From Thysanoteuthis rhombus (lineage: Eukaryota; Mollusca; Cephalopoda; Oegopsida; Thysanoteuthidae): 64,000 bases of DNA. The notes below the pieces were generated by a model that saw nothing but the letters and a program-made list of their open reading frames with translations, made no database searches and was not told where the DNA came from. Below are positions 33,739 through 43,671 of this stretch, piece after piece (the stretch's first letter is position 1; every line of letters begins with the position of its first letter). The stretch lies in NCBI GenBank assembly GCA_963457665.1, contig OY735209.1, positions 56,069,019 to 56,133,018 on the forward strand. The letters are read 5' to 3'. A program made the translations under genes and the position numbers.

Positions 33739-34182
33739 CTAATAGTCTTTGTGGGTAGGTAGCGTTGTGTTTAGTAAGTAAGCGGTGAGTAAGTCTGTTA
33801 ACCCCAGGAAGTTTTCATAGTCACTGCTGATAGTGTCAGTACTGGTGATTGTCTCTATTGGGCCGAGGAAGATTGGTGTGAGCAGTGAGAGGTGTATGAT
33901 GTGAAGAAATCTGCAAACTCCAGAGATCTTTGTCTCTGCTCGACTGTGGCCGTATTGACAATAATCACGACTGTCAAGTCCTGGCATGGTTTCGTAATTA
34001 TCGGCGAAAAGAGGCTCAAATCGACTCCCGACAGAATCATGGTCGACTGCTGTGTTATGATTCGACGAAAAATATTTTGAACGATCTTCTGTCAATTTCT
34101 TTACCCACGGGAACTTGTTATGTGTGATTATAAAAACATCTCCTCTCATTTGACAATTGGTCTTCGAATGACAGCAACCCAA
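33739..34182 (-). CDS. Unassigned 147-codon open frame
   Basis: This is the longest open frame outside the minisatellite. The predicted N-terminus MGCCHSK has the form of a myristoylation/palmitoylation signal (Gly2, Cys3, Cys4), and the rest has no recognised domain, signal peptide or repeat. Two other frames on the opposite strand are also open over 33892-34127, which suggests a stop-poor patch, not selection. I cannot find splice or promoter evidence. It might be a chance ORF, part of an unrecognised repeat, or a first exon. I lean to chance or repeat. Confidence 0.2.
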   Translation of the reverse strand: MGCCHSKTNCQMRGDVFIITHNKFPWVKKLTEDRSKYFSSNHNTAVDHDSVGSRFEPLFADNYETMPGLDSRDYCQYGHSRAETKISGVCRFLHIIHLSLLTPIFLGPIETITSTDTISSDYENFLGLTDLLTAYLLNTTLPTHKDY

Positions 34183-35018
34183 AACAAGTCGATCCTGGGA
34201 CTTGGGTCAGTTGGCCTCGCAACAAAATCATACATTGTAAAAACGTTTATACAAGAGAAATATCTTTCTAGTTCTGCCAAAAGTTACTTCAAATTATGGC
34301 TCGTTACTCCAAAACTTGTTATTAATGACCTTTGTCAAGGTTGTCCACGGGAGCTACAGCTGTTAGCTTCCACCTGCTGGACATAGAAAGTAATTATAGA
34401 CGAAGGGTTTGCTTTAGTACCCACTCACCCACTCTCGTCTCCGTCAACATTCGTGGTGTGCTAGTGATGAGACACTTTAAAATGTTAGGCGATGAATCAC
34501 GGCATGAGGAGAAAATATATTCATGCTTTTCCAAAAGGCATTAGATTTTGCTTTTAGTTAAATGAAGACTATTCTCACTGGTACTGTGATGTTCCATCCT
34601 ATTATTTCCATTTGACCGAGGGCCATGGTGTGTAAATGTCGACAGTTGAGTGACGTCAGAATAGAGCTTAATTAGGAGAGCCAGTCGTTATGAATGACAC
34701 ATAGTACAAAACAGGAGTTCATGTAACCAGAGGTTTTTGTTACAGTATCAATCGGATAAAAATTCGTCCGTGAGAAACAAGTGGGGTACAGACCAAGTCC
34801 AGAATAGTTTATAACAACCTTCCCCACGCTATAACATTGGTAACTAAAGGAGCCAAAAGATTGCATATATAATAGAAATGAACACAAGCAGGCTCAGCCG
34901 AAGTTTCCGATTTCACTTCGTGTGTTATGTTACGCTACGCGTGTCCACCTCAAATTAGTGGACCTCATTAAACAAAAAACAAAAACAGGATAAACCCAAG
35001 GAAATATATGGTACAATA
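34183..35018. other. No recognised gene
   Basis: Open frames at 34120-34386 and 34332-34544 (plus) and 34672-34887 (minus) lack motifs. Confidence 0.4.
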
Positions 35019-35095
35019 GTCCCCCTTTATCCACGAGGGATATGTCACAAGACACCAGCGGATGCCTAAAACTATGGACAGTTGTTGGGTATCAC
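35019..35095 (+). mobile_element. Tigger/pogo-like terminal sequence
   Basis: GTCCCCCTTTATCCACGAGG, then a CAAGACACCAGCGGATGCCTAAAAC block, closely recalls the ends of pogo/Tigger elements (TTATCCGCGGG...CCAGTGGATGCCTGAAAC). No second end or transposase was seen within the next kilobase. Confidence 0.5.
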
Positions 35096-35356
35096 TACCA
35101 TTAATAGCATTTGAACATCATCTCTGACTTCTCAGTTTCAAAAGCTCGTAACAACAACGAGAACAAACGCGAGTAAGTCGGCTATCAAAGCACGTTCAGA
35201 AACAGTAAGAGGGTGTTGAGTTCCAATCGTCAAACAAAGCGGATAGTAATCCCTTGTCAAATTTGTGAAAACCTACCCAATGTTTGACTGCGGCGGCCGT
35301 ATACAACAATAGTATAGAACTCTATATATTTATATGTTTATATTCTGTTTAATTCA

Positions 35357-35380
35357 TCACACACACACACACACACACAC

Positions 35381-35456
<76 letters not shown>

Positions 35457-35457
35457 G
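35357..35457. repeat. (CA)n-(TA)n microsatellite
   Basis: A CA tract of about 12 units and a TA tract of about 37 units, joined by CGTA and ended by CGTA. Confidence 0.98.
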
Positions 35458-36384
35458 TATGATTAAGTTTAATTTATAAATGAAACAAAAATTATATTAA
35501 CAACTATAATTCAATAGCCAAAGCGTCAAAATTTGAAGTCACGTTAAAAAATATGATCTAGATGAATACTATGTATGAGATGTCTGTCATTTTCCACTGA
35601 AAAAACATCTAAAATAGTGTAAAAAATATCTAAAGAATCTAGATGTTATTAATAAACCCGTCAGAATAAGGCCCAGAAAAGGTGAAAAAAAACTTCTTTC
35701 CAAGTATGAAAAACAACAACTTTTTCTAGAAGGGGTCTAGCAGAGTACTAAAACCAATCTCCAAGTCACTACACAAACCCACATGGCTAGAATTGCAGGT
35801 ACTGGCAAACGCAAAAAACACACTAACATATTAACGCACGTGAATATATATAAAAAAAAGGATTGAACCATTCGCCATCTTTGATGGTTACGGGTTTTCA
35901 ATTATTACAATACTTATTTACCCGTTCCGTAAAGAATGACGGCATGTATGAAATACATGGATACACATCGACATTTTAAAAACGTAGATGGTAGAGGTTT
36001 GCATCGCAGTGAGCTTGGAGAATAGAGTTCTGTTGTCTAGTTATTGATCTTATTACTCTTTTTATATTTTTCAATTATTCTTTAAATCAGCATTTTTATT
36101 ACGTAATCAGAACATGAATGAAATTCTATTTTACTACGTTGATTGCATGAATGAAATTCTATTTTTCTACGTCAGTTGCGACCCAAGACCTGATATCTGC
36201 TCATTGTTGATTATCATATACGTGGATACTACAACAAAAGTTATGTGGCGGATAGAGATTAGTTCTTACCACGGTTGCTAAAAAATTCATTTCCATATCA
36301 ACTGCTCTATATGAGTTATTTTAAATCATTACAACAAAATGTATCTCAGTCAATTTTGTAGTGACAGGTATATTTTTTTTTATA
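35458..36384. other. No recognised gene; one 33-bp tandem duplication
   Basis: At 36113-36178 a 33-bp unit starting CATGAATGAAATTCTATTTT is repeated twice with few changes. Nothing else is assignable. Confidence 0.5.
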
Positions 36385-36516
36385 TTCGCTCCTGTCTGTC
36401 TACACGATATCTCGAAAATTTCGATGAAATCTCGTCAAAAGATCAGTCAGTTTGTAAAGAAGAAGTGATTTAACTTTGCATGGTGATGGATCAAGGATTT
36501 CGTTTTTGATTGAGAG
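36385..36516 (+). repeat. Direct repeat left of the RTE copy
   Basis: TATTCGCTCCTGTCTGTCTACACGATATC, then TTTCGATGAAATC, GAAGTGAT, GGATCAAGGATTTC and TTGATTGAGAGA parallel 37783-37925 in the same order and strand. It abuts the (ATC)n end of the RTE copy. Confidence 0.65.
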
Positions 36517-37765
36517 ATCATCATCATCATCATCATCACCAGTCTCTTAGCATCCGTTGTTGAGATTAGACCTTCCCCAAGATTCACCAGATCTCTCTAT
36601 CATGGGTATCGCAGAGCCAGTACGTTCTAAATTTATCTAGCTCGTCACGTCATCTCACTTTCTGTCGGCCGCAGGCTCACCCCTGATCTCTAGGGATCCA
36701 TGTTGTAAGTCGTGATGTCTAACAGTTGACTGCCATTCTTGCAACATGTCCAGTTCATTGCCACTTGAGTTTTCAAACAGTTTCTATAATGTCCCAGATT
36801 CCAATCTTATCTCTAAAATACTGTGCTGTTTTATGATTTTTCCATGTAAGACCGAGCATGATTCTCTGCTCGTCGCATGGTTCTCAGTTTGAGGGTTAAT
36901 TATTTGGGTAGATTCCACGTTTTAGCTTAATCACCATCGATAGGATACATTGGTTGTATACCCTTCTTTTTTGGACAATTCAACAATTTTCTTGTTCTCA
37001 AAAGTCGAGCTTGCTCTCCCGAAAGCTTGCCTACCTCGTGTGATTCTTCGTTCGATTGTGTGGATTTCATAGAGGATTTCACAGTAGATGTAGTGGTCTA
37101 TATTCTCCAGCTCTGCATTTTCGATTTCGATCGGTGTGTCTTTGTCCCCAACATGTTTGTTGTACATGACATTGGTTTTGCTGAAGTTCATGTGGAAGCC
37201 ATCTTTCTGGCTTGCATCATTTAGTTCGTCTAACATTATCTGGAGATCGTAAAGGTTCTTAGCAAAGAGGACGATATCGTCAGCAAATCTGAGGTTACTA
37301 TTATCTGTCTGTCCTGATTCCTTTGTGTTCCCATTCTAAGTTTTGGAAGATCATCTCAAGGTTGGCTGTGAAGAGTTTGGATGAGCTTGTGTCACCGTAT
37401 CTCACTCTCTTTTCTAGCTGAAAGGGCTCAGAGTCTCTGTGTCTACTGCTGAAGGACGTACTGTGTCGGTAGATATGTTGCAGCACTCTGACGTATACCG
37501 GGTCTACACCTTGTCGTATTATTGCATCAATAACTTTGGGGATTTCCACTGAATCAAACGCCTTTTTAAAGTCAAAAAATGCTACAGCAAGTGGAATTCT
37601 ATATTCTGCTGTCTTCTCTTTTAATTGGTTTACTGAATGGAGATGGTTGATGGTTGAGTAGCTTTTACCGAAGCCTGCTTGTCCACATGGTTGGTTTTCA
37701 TCTTGTGTTTTGATGATTTGGTTGGTGATAACTTTGGTGAAGAGTTCGTTGTTTTTAGTTTTGAT
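36517..37765 (-). pseudogene. RTE-clade LINE reverse transcriptase, longest copy
   Basis: The minus strand from 37760 reads GQAGFGKSYSTINHLHSVNQL, then a FFDFKKAFDSVE block (RT domain A with its catalytic Asp), a QHIYRH...LEKRVRYGD segment (domain B region) and LFTANLEMIFQNLEW, to about 37310. A one-base shift there moves the frame, which then gives LRFADDIVLFAK (FADD active site of domain C, plus 37260-37296) and continues to 36931 through MNFSKTN and QAFGRASSTFENKK. The remainder to 36517 is broken and ends in (ATC)n on the plus strand, the GAT tail complement. The endonuclease domain is lost (5' truncation at about 37765). It copies RNA at a nicked target when intact; this copy is inactive. 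Confidence 0.93.
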
Positions 37766-37782
37766 ATTCTATACATTTCTGT

Positions 37783-37925
37783 ATTCACTCACGTCTATCC
37801 ACACGATATCCCCAAAAGTTCTTCGTGAATTTCAATGAAATCCTGTGGAAGGGGGAGTCACAGGAATGAGAAGGAGTGATCAAATTTTGGGGCGGATCCA
37901 GGAATTTGTACTTCATTGAGAGACA
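37783..37925 (+). repeat. Direct repeat right of the RTE copy
   Basis: TATTCACTCACGTCTATCCACACGATATC, then TTTCAATGAAATC, GGAGTGATCAAATTTTGGGG, GGATCCAGGAATTTG and a CATTGAGAGAC end. It is a diverged partner of 36385-36516. I know of similar ATATC...GATGAAAT...GGATCC...GAATTT repeats in invertebrates but cannot name the family. Confidence 0.6.
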
Positions 37926-39019
37926 TCTATAGACTTGTTAGCCTCGTGGTTAGGTTTGAATTATTGTTTAACAATCGTAGCTAAGGTAAGTTCGTTTCAG
38001 AATATCTCCACATCTGAAAATCTTCAGTACACCTTAAAATATCACTATGTCAAGTTTTATGCTTTTACTACCAAGTGACCAATTCTGACCAAATTCTATC
38101 GCAATTGCTTGGACTATTTGACATACCTAAATGTCCTGCTCTTGCGCTTTGGAACCATTTATGAGTAAAACTTATTTCTGGGGTGGACCACAGGGAAGGG
38201 GTGCTCTGAATAAACAGATAAATCCAGAAATAAAAATTTATCAATGATATTGGTTGTTATCAAATTCGGGACGATAAGTATCAGATTTGGGACAAAAATC
38301 TTTTCACGGTCCTTTTTATGTTTAGTTTCACGAGGTGTAAATCAAAAGTTAAGTGACTTTGAACATGGAAGAAATACAACTGAAACACTCAGTTTCCATC
38401 GTCTCCTAAAAAATAGCCCCCTTGGATGGTGATCTCACAAACGGTACTACTTACAAAGAGTAGCGACAAATGTCCATACTGCATTTGGTTCGTACAAGCT
38501 TTTCAAATTTACTGAAACTTTGGAGTGTACCTTGTACATAAATATTCTCTTTTATCAGTTACCCTTTTAAGCGTGGGGCGCAGAAGCTTTCAAATAAAAT
38601 TTCTGTCGAAGCAAATGGGTATTTCGACTGTCTGAATCGAAAACATGCACCAGCAGCAGTAGAAGTGCTGTTCATCAAGGAGGTTGCTAGCTTGCATGAC
38701 CCGCGGACCGGAAGCTATCTGTCTTTCGCGATGAAAGAGTGGGTAAAAACGAAGCTAGCAGCTACTTCATTCATAGGAAGCTGGTTAGCAGTGCGAAGGG
38801 TTGGATCGTGGAGGCAATTAGAAAAAATGTGGCGCCTCTCCTGATTCACTGTTACAGAAATGAATGCCGAACGGGTGGCTGCTGTTTTGCTTCGTGTGTT
38901 TTTAATGTCAGATTATTCCGATTATCTTTTTTGTTCATTTAAAGATGGCCGCAGACGTCCGCGCAACTACCTCTTTCTTCCTTATACAAATATCCCTCGC
39001 CTTCCGAAAGTTTGATTTA
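37926..39019. other. No called gene; two weak coding-like patches
   Basis: At about 38334-38375 (plus) the peptide KLSDFEHGR resembles the DLSEFERGQ start of Tc1-type helix-turn-helix domains, but the similarity is short. From about 38545 to 38846 the plus strand is stop-free for about 100 codons and ends LEKMWRLS, without an ATG until 38730 and without a known domain. The longest ATG-started frame is 38739-38942 in another phase. Confidence 0.35.
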
Positions 39020-39305
39020 CGTTAATTTTTCGTGAAAAGCGAAGATCGCATTCAGCGTTTGTTTTGCAGTGAGATTGAGGCAACGTGCACCCTCTTCCAC
39101 TCTATCTCATACACCCCTGTCTCCTGTACCTACCGTCAATCCCAACCTCCAACGACTCAGACCAATATAGCATAATAATAACTATTTTGTGAGGCTGGGA
39201 ACGGTCAGAAAATTTCTCCGTATAAGTTAAAATGGTAATTGCTCCTTCACTGTATATCATTTAGGCTGGCGAAGTATTTTTATAGGAATAGTCTTACTTT
39301 TAGTC
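39020..39305 (+). repeat. Dispersed repeat pair H, copy 1
   Basis: Aligns with 45235-45505: GTGAAAAGCGAAGA, TTCAGCGTTTGTTTTGCAG, then GTGCAC...CTCCTGTAC, CCCAACCTCC, and TTTCTCCGTATAA...GGTAATTGCTCCTTC, ending with GAAGTATTTTTATA. The repeat is about 280 bp and unassigned. Confidence 0.7.
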
Positions 39306-40805
39306 AGCAGGGGGACCCCTCTCTCTCTCTCTATCTATGTATGTAAGGAATGAAAACCAAGCCTTCAACACTAAACTCATCTTAAGTACTTTGCCAGTCT
39401 TTATCAATAAATCTATCTAAATTGGGTAGATGTGTTTAGGTGCATATCAATTCAGTTTGATTAGTTGAAAAAGAAAACTAAAAGCCGCTAAGTACATAAC
39501 TGGTCATCCTATGATGGATAAGTGTGTTCACTTTTGCATACTACTCCACAAAGAGAAACTTTTATTTCAAATTAAAAGGGTATCCTTTAGATAGATATTC
39601 GATATAGATTCCTGAGATTCATGCGATATCTTGAAAGTTTCACTCAATGACTCTCAGATGTTGGGTTATGGTAACTAACTCTTGTTCCATCTAATATTTA
39701 GATTTGACCAGCTTTGTTATTTTGACCACTATATTTTAGTTAGTGCGTTATCCGGCCATTTTAAGGTATATATGGCTTCCGGGAATCTACAAAGAGCTTT
39801 GAACAAATCTCTTATTCTTTGCAGATTCTTTTTGATGTTTTGCCACCACTTAAATTAATTTTCCAATACCAAGTGGTTCGCCACCGTGAATCAAGCTCGT
39901 CTCCATCTTTGAAGAAGGCAGTCTAGAATAGACAGGAAGACTGGTGATTGGGAATCTGTCACTCAGAGAAGTACCTCCACATCGCACTAAAGGGAGTAGA
40001 GTCAGGGGTACACCCTGATGTCTGCAACAATGGTAAAGACAGCTGAGCTATTTTTTTTTGACCCACAATATTTTATGACTTTGAGTCATGTACATTATCG
40101 GACTGGGACACTAATTACCCTATATATATATATATGTGTGTATATAAAAGGACACGTGTCTCAATTTTCCTTGCTGGGGTGGAAAGCAAATCTGTTTTCT
40201 TTTACATAAAGTATGTTTGTAAAATATCCTCATTGAAGGATAGAATAGGAAATGTAAAATTAAAAATTGTGACGTACTATTAGTCGTTTTTGAGTGTGAT
40301 ACCGATCCTACTTAGGGATAAAAAGGGCACATCAAGATGCATTAGAGACAATGCAATGGTTGAGATGACTGACAATGGGAGCCAGCATACGGAATATTAG
40401 ATTCCATCTTCCCCCAAGAACGTTAGCGCGAGGCTGATATTAACTTTCAGAATCGAAACTTGATTCCAACTGCAGTCGCGACAATTTAGCCATTATTTAC
40501 CTCTGACCCAAATTACACCACTTTGACGTCATTCAAATCAGTGAAAAATAGTCCACTATCAAAAGTTCAACAGAGATAGTTTGATAGGATGCGTCAGACT
40601 TTAATAATGACTACTGACTGGCTTCTATCTGTCAATACTGATGATGAATATGGCAGTCATTTTTCAGGGGTTTTTTTCTGGCCAGGTAAAGTATTTATGG
40701 GTGGACAGATTATCCATGTACTCACAAACTTGCTATTTCCTCTGTCTGGAGTTTGCCGTACAGTGACAAAACCATGGTAAAGATAACTAGAAATAGGTCA
40801 GCGAG
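39306..40805. other. No recognised gene
   Basis: Short CT run near 39318-39332, AT-rich sequence, and a few open frames of 60-67 codons without motifs. Confidence 0.4.
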
Positions 40806-40945
40806 TCGAGAGTACTGGATTTATGCATTTGTCAAGGGCATTGAAGCAAAAGTGATTCGAAGAGTCTCAACCGAAATGCGAACTCGGTTCGCCTTTTTTG
40901 GAGAGTTAACTCTTACGTCACCTTGCACCCCCTTAATAGTAAAGA
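40806..40945 (+). repeat. Dispersed repeat pair I, copy 1
   Basis: Aligns with 59260-59400: GGATTTATGCATTTGTCAAGGGCATT, GCAAAAGTGA, GCGAACTCGGTTCGCC, then TAACTCTTACGTCACC and a GCACCCCCT end. The CGAACTCGGTTCGCC core is partly palindromic. The short open frames across both copies do not match each other as proteins. Confidence 0.65.
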
Positions 40946-40997
40946 GGAAGTCGCTTGTTAAGATCATTTTGGGACAGAGTTTTTTTAGATAACAATA

Positions 40998-41054
40998 ATT
41001 GACCGCACTCCCCTCTTATACTACTACTACTGCTAAGAGGGGAGTGCGGTCAAT
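40998..41054. repeat. Perfect 21-bp inverted repeat, 15-base loop
   Basis: 40998-41018 and 41034-41054 are exact reverse complements (core GACCGCACTCCCCTCTTA). The loop is (TAC)4TGC. The stem is GC-richer than its surroundings. No mismatch in 21 pairs. Confidence 0.95.
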
Positions 41055-41114
41055 ATACCCCCGTCGGTTGAATAAAGGGTTCGGTTCGTTACTTCCCCAC
41101 ACCTACCAGATGAT

Positions 41115-41158
41115 ACCTAATGAAGGCTGTCGAGAGCAACGGCTGAAACGTTGTATGA
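41115..41158 (+). other. Short conserved motif ending TGAAACGTTGTA
   Basis: CCTAATGAAGGCTGTCGAG...CGGCTGAAACGTTGTA, third copy of the 19.55-kb and 33.69-kb motif. CTAATGA differs from the hammerhead CTGATGA at a core position, and the helix-II pairing is poor. Confidence 0.4.
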
Positions 41159-41810
41159 AAAACAAACAAGATGAGGATAGTCCGAATAATAATAGAAATA
41201 ATAATAATACCTCATCTCAAAAATTCAGAGAAACAATAACTGGTCGATAACATTAAGCAAAAGTTATAAAATTTTGAACAATTTAAATTCATTGATATAC
41301 ATTTACATTCACTAGTAATGAATTCATCGTTATAAACAAATTTGCATCACATCACTTTTAAATTAGGAAATGAATTTCCAAATTAAATTCATTTCTAATT
41401 TGTTTTAAATAAAGTGTTTGGGGCCATGTAATTTCGATAAAAACTGCTTGATAAAATTATTCCTCTGTTGTTCATAACAATGAAATGCAATTCATTTTCC
41501 AAGTAAATCTACCATTGATATCTTTATTTGGATAGCGGGGATAGTATGATTTTATGTCAGATTTGACAACTGTTTGCGAAGGAGTTATTCGAGGAAAATG
41601 AAAATCAGCGACACCTCACCAGATGATGAATTCTTTTCTACAGGTAACCTAGACAGTGACGTAAATCCCAATTTACCCGTAGGCTGAACATGTTAGCTTC
41701 ATTTTCTGTCTTCATTAAGTCAAGATGAATATTTGTTGCAGTTGAGATTATCAGAAGGTGAAACCAACCCTGTGCTGTGTGTGTATACACATGCATTATA
41801 CACTCACTCC

Positions 41811-41812
<2 letters not shown>
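41159..41812. other. No recognised gene
   Basis: AT-rich spacer with no assignable element. Confidence 0.4.
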
Positions 41813-41890
<78 letters not shown>

Positions 41891-41948
41891 TATGTAAACT
41901 CTCTCTTTTTCTCTCTCTCACACACACATATCTATATACGCACATATA

Positions 41949-41987
<39 letters not shown>

Positions 41988-42010
41988 ATATATATATATA
42001 TATGTGTGTA
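41813..42010. repeat. Compound microsatellite (CA)n-(TA)n-(TC)n-(TA)n
   Basis: CA near 41813-41842, TA to about 41893, CT near 41901-41925 and 41952-41982, and TA near 41985-42003. Confidence 0.95.
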
Positions 42011-42663
42011 TATATTATGGGATATTATTTATGCACATGTATATTGTAATATATTGCTCGTTAGGGTATTGGATATATCAGAAGTGTGCAATTTCATTAG
42101 TGAAACGCAGGAAATATTACGTGTCATTATATTAATTAAGACAGAAATTATTCTATTAACGGTATTTAGGTTAACTAATTTTAGATTCAATTTGATTCAT
42201 AATTTTACTCATATTCCCATTTTTACCTATATAACCTATGCAAAGCTATTCCACTTTAATTAATTATACACGCACACGAAAGAATACTATCTTTAAAATT
42301 CGAACAAAACTTCCCCCATTATCCATCCTTCTTCCGGAGATGACACTACCACATAAATAACTAACCCAGCAAAACTTGGCACCGACATCACACGCAACAA
42401 AAATTCCCTTTCATCATTCCCCACCCAAAACCCATTTAACACTGGCTGGACTACACACAACCACTAATCTCTATACACAGGAACAGAGAATAATGAAAAA
42501 TAGCCGCTAAAGAATAAGAAAGACAATACTCCATAAAAAAACACCCTAATTGTGAATAAATACAAAATGAAAACAGAAAAGTGACAGTTGTCCATCGATT
42601 GCAATGGCTGCATCGAACTGATTACTGATAATGTAATGAATCGGGTTGTATATAATAAATTGG

Positions 42664-42664
<1 letters not shown>
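42011..42664. other. No recognised gene
   Basis: AT-rich sequence with only short open frames. Confidence 0.4.

Positions 42665-42724
<60 letters not shown>
42665..42724. repeat. (TA)n microsatellite
   Basis: About 30 TA units. Confidence 0.98.
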
Positions 42725-42725
<1 letters not shown>

Positions 42726-42747
42726 CATAAATGCATTATTTTTATGT

Positions 42748-42915
42748 AGAACTCGATTTGAACTGACCTCCTGTTACTACACGGCGAATGTGTCAGTTGG
42801 CCTAGACCCCGCAGCAGCCAATTCAGTTAATTGTTTATTCTATTTACGCTGTCTGGGCCAACTGACATTCACTTTGTGATAACAGGAGGTCTATCCAAAT
42901 AGAGTTTCAAATGAA
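42748..42915. mobile_element. Family B SINE body with inverted duplication of its 3' end
   Basis: 42811-42915 (plus) matches the family B body: GCAGCAGCC, TTAATTGTTTATTC, then ACGCTGTCTGGGCCAACTGA to CAAATAGAGTTTC. 42748-42805 is the reverse complement of 42855-42912 (GACCTCCTGTTA, GTCAGTTGGCC), which makes a 57-bp stem. The tRNA head is missing. (TA)n tracts flank both sides. Confidence 0.8.
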
Positions 42916-42967
42916 AATAACACGTTTATAATTATACATTTAATTCCTAATACATATATTCATTTCT

Positions 42968-42970
<3 letters not shown>

Positions 42971-43051
<81 letters not shown>
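42971..43051. repeat. (TA)n microsatellite
   Basis: About 40 TA units. Confidence 0.98.
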
Positions 43052-43056
<5 letters not shown>

Positions 43057-43634
43057 GTGTGTGTATGTATATTTAAATTGCTGAATTAACAATTCCTTTT
43101 GACGGAGACATCGACTGGGAATATCAATGTATGCTGGAAAAGTACGACTCCGGAGAGCGATGAATAAGACATGACTAGACGACCAATATGTTCAATACTT
43201 AAGTCAGATGTCGAGTTTTATTGCCAATTTAACTTCGGCATATCTGACTGAACTCAGATTATCATCAACAGAAAAGAAGGAAGATCCTACGGAAGCTGTT
43301 TCTGCGTAGATCCAGCTCTCATACATTGGGATTGAAAACCAGACAATGCTTTGGTGATATCATGATGTACTGGGGCGTCCTGTGTGAGTAGTTATGATGC
43401 TTTTGCCCCTGAAACCATGTCTGATCACAGGGTCATCACTTGATAATAGCTTTTTGGAGACACCGCTGCAGCCGAGAGTCATTCCAGAGAGAATGACTAG
43501 CCGATTGATGAGAGACTCTTTGAAGCATTGGGAAGGTCTTCGCAGTGAGCCAAATAAGGTTGTCATGTTGCTGTACACATTGGGATTCTTGCGCTCGTAA
43601 TGCAGGTGTGTCTAAGAGAGAGATTGATAGATAG

Positions 43635-43671
<37 letters not shown>

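Noticed and set aside
36385-37925. LTR retrotransposon with the RTE as internal part
   Set aside because: The internal region is a classic RTE with a GAT tail, and the flanks lack TG...CA ends, a primer-binding site and a polypurine tract. Kept as an observation about direct repeats.
38334-38375. Tc1 transposase N-terminus as a feature
   Set aside because: Only a nine-residue resemblance (KLSDFEHGR) with no continuation. Mentioned within the spacer entry only.
41638-42135. Frames of 90-125 codons on both strands
   Set aside because: They consist mainly of CA, TA and TC repeats.
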